From: Gammaproteobacteria bacterium
GTDB taxonomy: Bacteria > Pseudomonadota > Gammaproteobacteria > PS1 > Pseudothioglobaceae
NCBI GenBank assembly: GCA_028599035.1
Contig: JAQRMT010000066.1
Span: 1-8,153, forward strand
Length of the DNA stretch: 8,153 nt
Direction: 5' to 3'
Below, in pieces: positions 6,858 to 8,153 of the stretch; position 1 is the first letter of the stretch, and each line of letters opens with the position of its first letter. The notes beneath the pieces were generated by a model that worked only from the letters and a program-made list of their open reading frames with translations, was not told where the DNA came from and searched no databases. A program made the translations under genes and the position numbers.

Positions 6858-6914
6858 AATTTATTCCTTATAATTAACGGTGTAAAATACTTTATTTTAT
6901 ACCAAAAAATAAAT
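6858..6914. promoter_or_regulatory. Divergent promoter region between the YccA-like gene and murD
   Basis: These 57 bp separate two divergent start codons and must hold both promoters unless transcription starts inside a gene. The plus strand has TATAAT at 6869-6874 and TAAAAT at 6883-6888 as -10 candidates for murD, neither with a convincing -35. The minus strand has TATTTT (plus positions 6884-6889), with only a poor -35 at 17 bases. No Shine-Dalgarno is visible before murD. The placement is firm, but the individual boxes are weak calls in very AT-rich DNA. Confidence 0.5.
6879..6903. repeat. Imperfect 11-bp inverted repeat with 3-bp spacer (possible operator)
   Basis: GGTGTAAAATA (6879-6889) is followed, after CTT, by TATTTTATACC (6893-6903). 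The arms are reverse complements except at one position, which would be a G-U pair in RNA. The dyad sits in the middle of the divergent promoter region and covers candidate -10 boxes on both strands. It could be a dimeric regulator site or, on the murD transcript, a leader hairpin. It is not a terminator for either gene, since both are transcribed away from it. Confidence 0.55.
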
Positions 6915-8153
6915 ATGAAACTGGTTTTAGGATTAGGTGAGACAGGATTCTCAATTGCTTGCTTTTTGTCAAAACAAGCAATTGAGTTTAAATTAGCTGA
7001 CAGTCGTAAAACACCCCCCTTATTATCCCAATATCAAGACAAATTTACCCCCCTAAATTTAACACTAGGCGATTGGACACTAAATTTACTCAGCGATATT
7101 GACGAGGTTTTTATCAGCCCCGGCATTGCACAGAGCGAGCCAATTGTCATCTGGGCAAGACAGCAAAACATCCCCGTTACCAGTGATATTGAGCTATTCT
7201 CACGCTACGCAAAAGCACCAATTATCGGCATTACAGGCTCTAATGGTAAATCAACCGTTACCAGGCTATTGGGCGATATGATTGCCAATAATAATAAAAA
7301 AGTCGCAGTGGGTGGCAATATCGGCAAGCCCGCACTTGATTGCCTATCCCCCGATGTTGATTTTTATGTGCTTGAACTCTCAAGCTATCAACTCGATTAC
7401 ACACAGAGCTTAAACCTACTCGCCGGCGTGGTGCTTAATATCACCCCCGACCACCTAGACCGATACCCCAGTTTTGAGCATTATGTCAAATCCAAACTCA
7501 GCCTATACCAACACTGTCAAACCAAGGTAATTAATAGCGATGAAGCCCTAGTATATCAAGACCCATCTGCCAAGCATTTTGGCATTGATATGCCCAAACA
7601 ACCCACCGATTTTGGCACAGTTACCTGCCACGGCAGTTGTTATTTTTTAAAAGGCGACGATATGTTAATGGCCGTTAATGAAATGCAATTAATCGGCAAA
7701 CACAATGTTACCAATATCCTAGCCGCACTATCTCTAGGCGACCAAATTGGCTTAGATATCGCACCAATGATTGAATGCGTTAAGGCTTTTAAAGGACTAG
7801 AACACCGCCTAGAATGGGTAGTGAAAAAACAAAACATTGATTATTACAACGACTCCAAAGCCACCAACGCTATCTCCACCATCAAAGCCATCAAAGCCCT
7901 GATTAGCAGACACCAAACCATCAATCTAATCCTCGGTGGCATCCCAAAAGACGAAGATTATAGCGAACTATTCGCCCTAATTGATCAACACATCACCAGC
8001 GTTACCCTCATCGGGCAAAGCGCCGAAGCATTTAAGCGTAACATCAAAACCACCCCAACCACCCACGCCAAATCAATGCAATCCGCCGTTGAGATTGCCA
8101 GCAATGCTAATTGCGAAGCTGTGCTACTATCCCCAGCCTGCGCCAGTTTTGAT
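6915..8153 (+). CDS. murD: UDP-N-acetylmuramoyl-L-alanine--D-glutamate ligase (partial, 3' end off the right edge)
   Basis: MurD is the cytoplasmic ATP-dependent ligase that adds D-glutamate to UDP-MurNAc-L-Ala in peptidoglycan precursor synthesis. The 413 visible codons lack about 25-40 C-terminal residues judged from the family length. Seen in order are the N-terminal LGLGETGFS nucleotide-binding-like loop, DEVFISPGI, the P-loop GITGSNGKST (105-114), GGNIGKPALD (133-142) and LELSSYQLD (153-161). These are followed by ITPDHLDRYPSF, a lysine at 194 that corresponds to the carbamylated lysine of E. coli MurD, EHRLEW, YNDSKATN (311-318) and LLSPACASFD at the cut edge. GGIPKDEDYSEL departs from the usual GG..KG.DF form, but the lysine and aspartate remain. 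No Shine-Dalgarno is seen. The gene is divergent from all its neighbours, and no other cell-wall gene precedes it here, so it is not preceded by mraY as in a typical dcw cluster. Confidence 0.96.
   Translation, partial: MKLVLGLGETGFSIACFLSKQAIEFKLADSRKTPPLLSQYQDKFTPLNLTLGDWTLNLLSDIDEVFISPGIAQSEPIVIWARQQNIPVTSDIELFSRYAKAPIIGITGSNGKSTVTRLLGDMIANNNKKVAVGGNIGKPALDCLSPDVDFYVLELSSYQLDYTQSLNLLAGVVLNITPDHLDRYPSFEHYVKSKLSLYQHCQTKVINSDEALVYQDPSAKHFGIDMPKQPTDFGTVTCHGSCYFLKGDDMLMAVNEMQLIGKHNVTNILAALSLGDQIGLDIAPMIECVKAFKGLEHRLEWVVKKQNIDYYNDSKATNAISTIKAIKALISRHQTINLILGGIPKDEDYSELFALIDQHITSVTLIGQSAEAFKRNIKTTPTTHAKSMQSAVEIASNANCEAVLLSPACASFD

Noticed and set aside
6879..6903. Dyad read as a rho-independent terminator
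   Set aside because: Both neighbouring genes are transcribed away from it, the stem is AT-rich with a 3-base loop, and no transcript ends there. An operator is the better reading.
7640..7837. Minus-strand open frame inside murD
   Set aside because: It is antisense to conserved MurD motifs and looks like non-protein sequence; it is a shadow.
1..8153. Insertion sequence ends, attachment sites, tRNA genes or a CRISPR array
   Set aside because: I saw no transposase or integrase coding sequence, no terminal inverted repeats around the accessory pairs, no tRNA-like gap and no regularly spaced repeats.

Overview
The window looks like a chromosomal segment of a moderately AT-rich gammaproteobacterium. 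The RppH, CysM, YccA-like and homoserine dehydrogenase proteins all read like gammaproteobacterial orthologues. The AT-biased codon use and general protein character remind me of the SUP05/Thioglobus group and the thiotrophic symbionts of deep-sea bivalves. That placement is an inference from memory, not a search result.

Nine genes are tightly packed on the minus strand and run right to left: a YccA-like BI-1 membrane protein, rppH, hom, thrC, an AAA/ABC-type ATPase, a DUF4276 protein, cysM, a HigB/RelE-like toxin and an XRE-family helix-turn-helix antitoxin cut by the left edge. One gene, murD, is divergent on the plus strand and is cut by the right edge. Gaps within the minus-strand run are 39 bp or less and several genes overlap. 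No stretch over 300 bases lacks a gene, and the longest gap is the 57 bp between the YccA-like gene and murD.

The core cargo is amino-acid biosynthesis (hom and thrC for threonine, cysM for cysteine) plus RNA 5'-end processing (rppH), a membrane proteostasis factor and peptidoglycan precursor synthesis (murD). Two accessory modules sit in the same transcriptional run. The first is an ATPase + DUF4276 pair wedged between thrC and cysM. The second is a toxin-antitoxin pair placed 7 bp after cysM. Sampled stretches of the accessory genes are clearly more AT-rich than sampled stretches of the biosynthetic genes, which suggests acquired passengers.

The ATPase/DUF4276 pair is the most interesting item. 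Its layout, an ABC-type ATPase translationally coupled to a small acidic-motif protein, resembles split OLD/PARIS-type defence systems. A 25-bp near-perfect dyad lies in the divergent promoter region between the YccA-like gene and murD.
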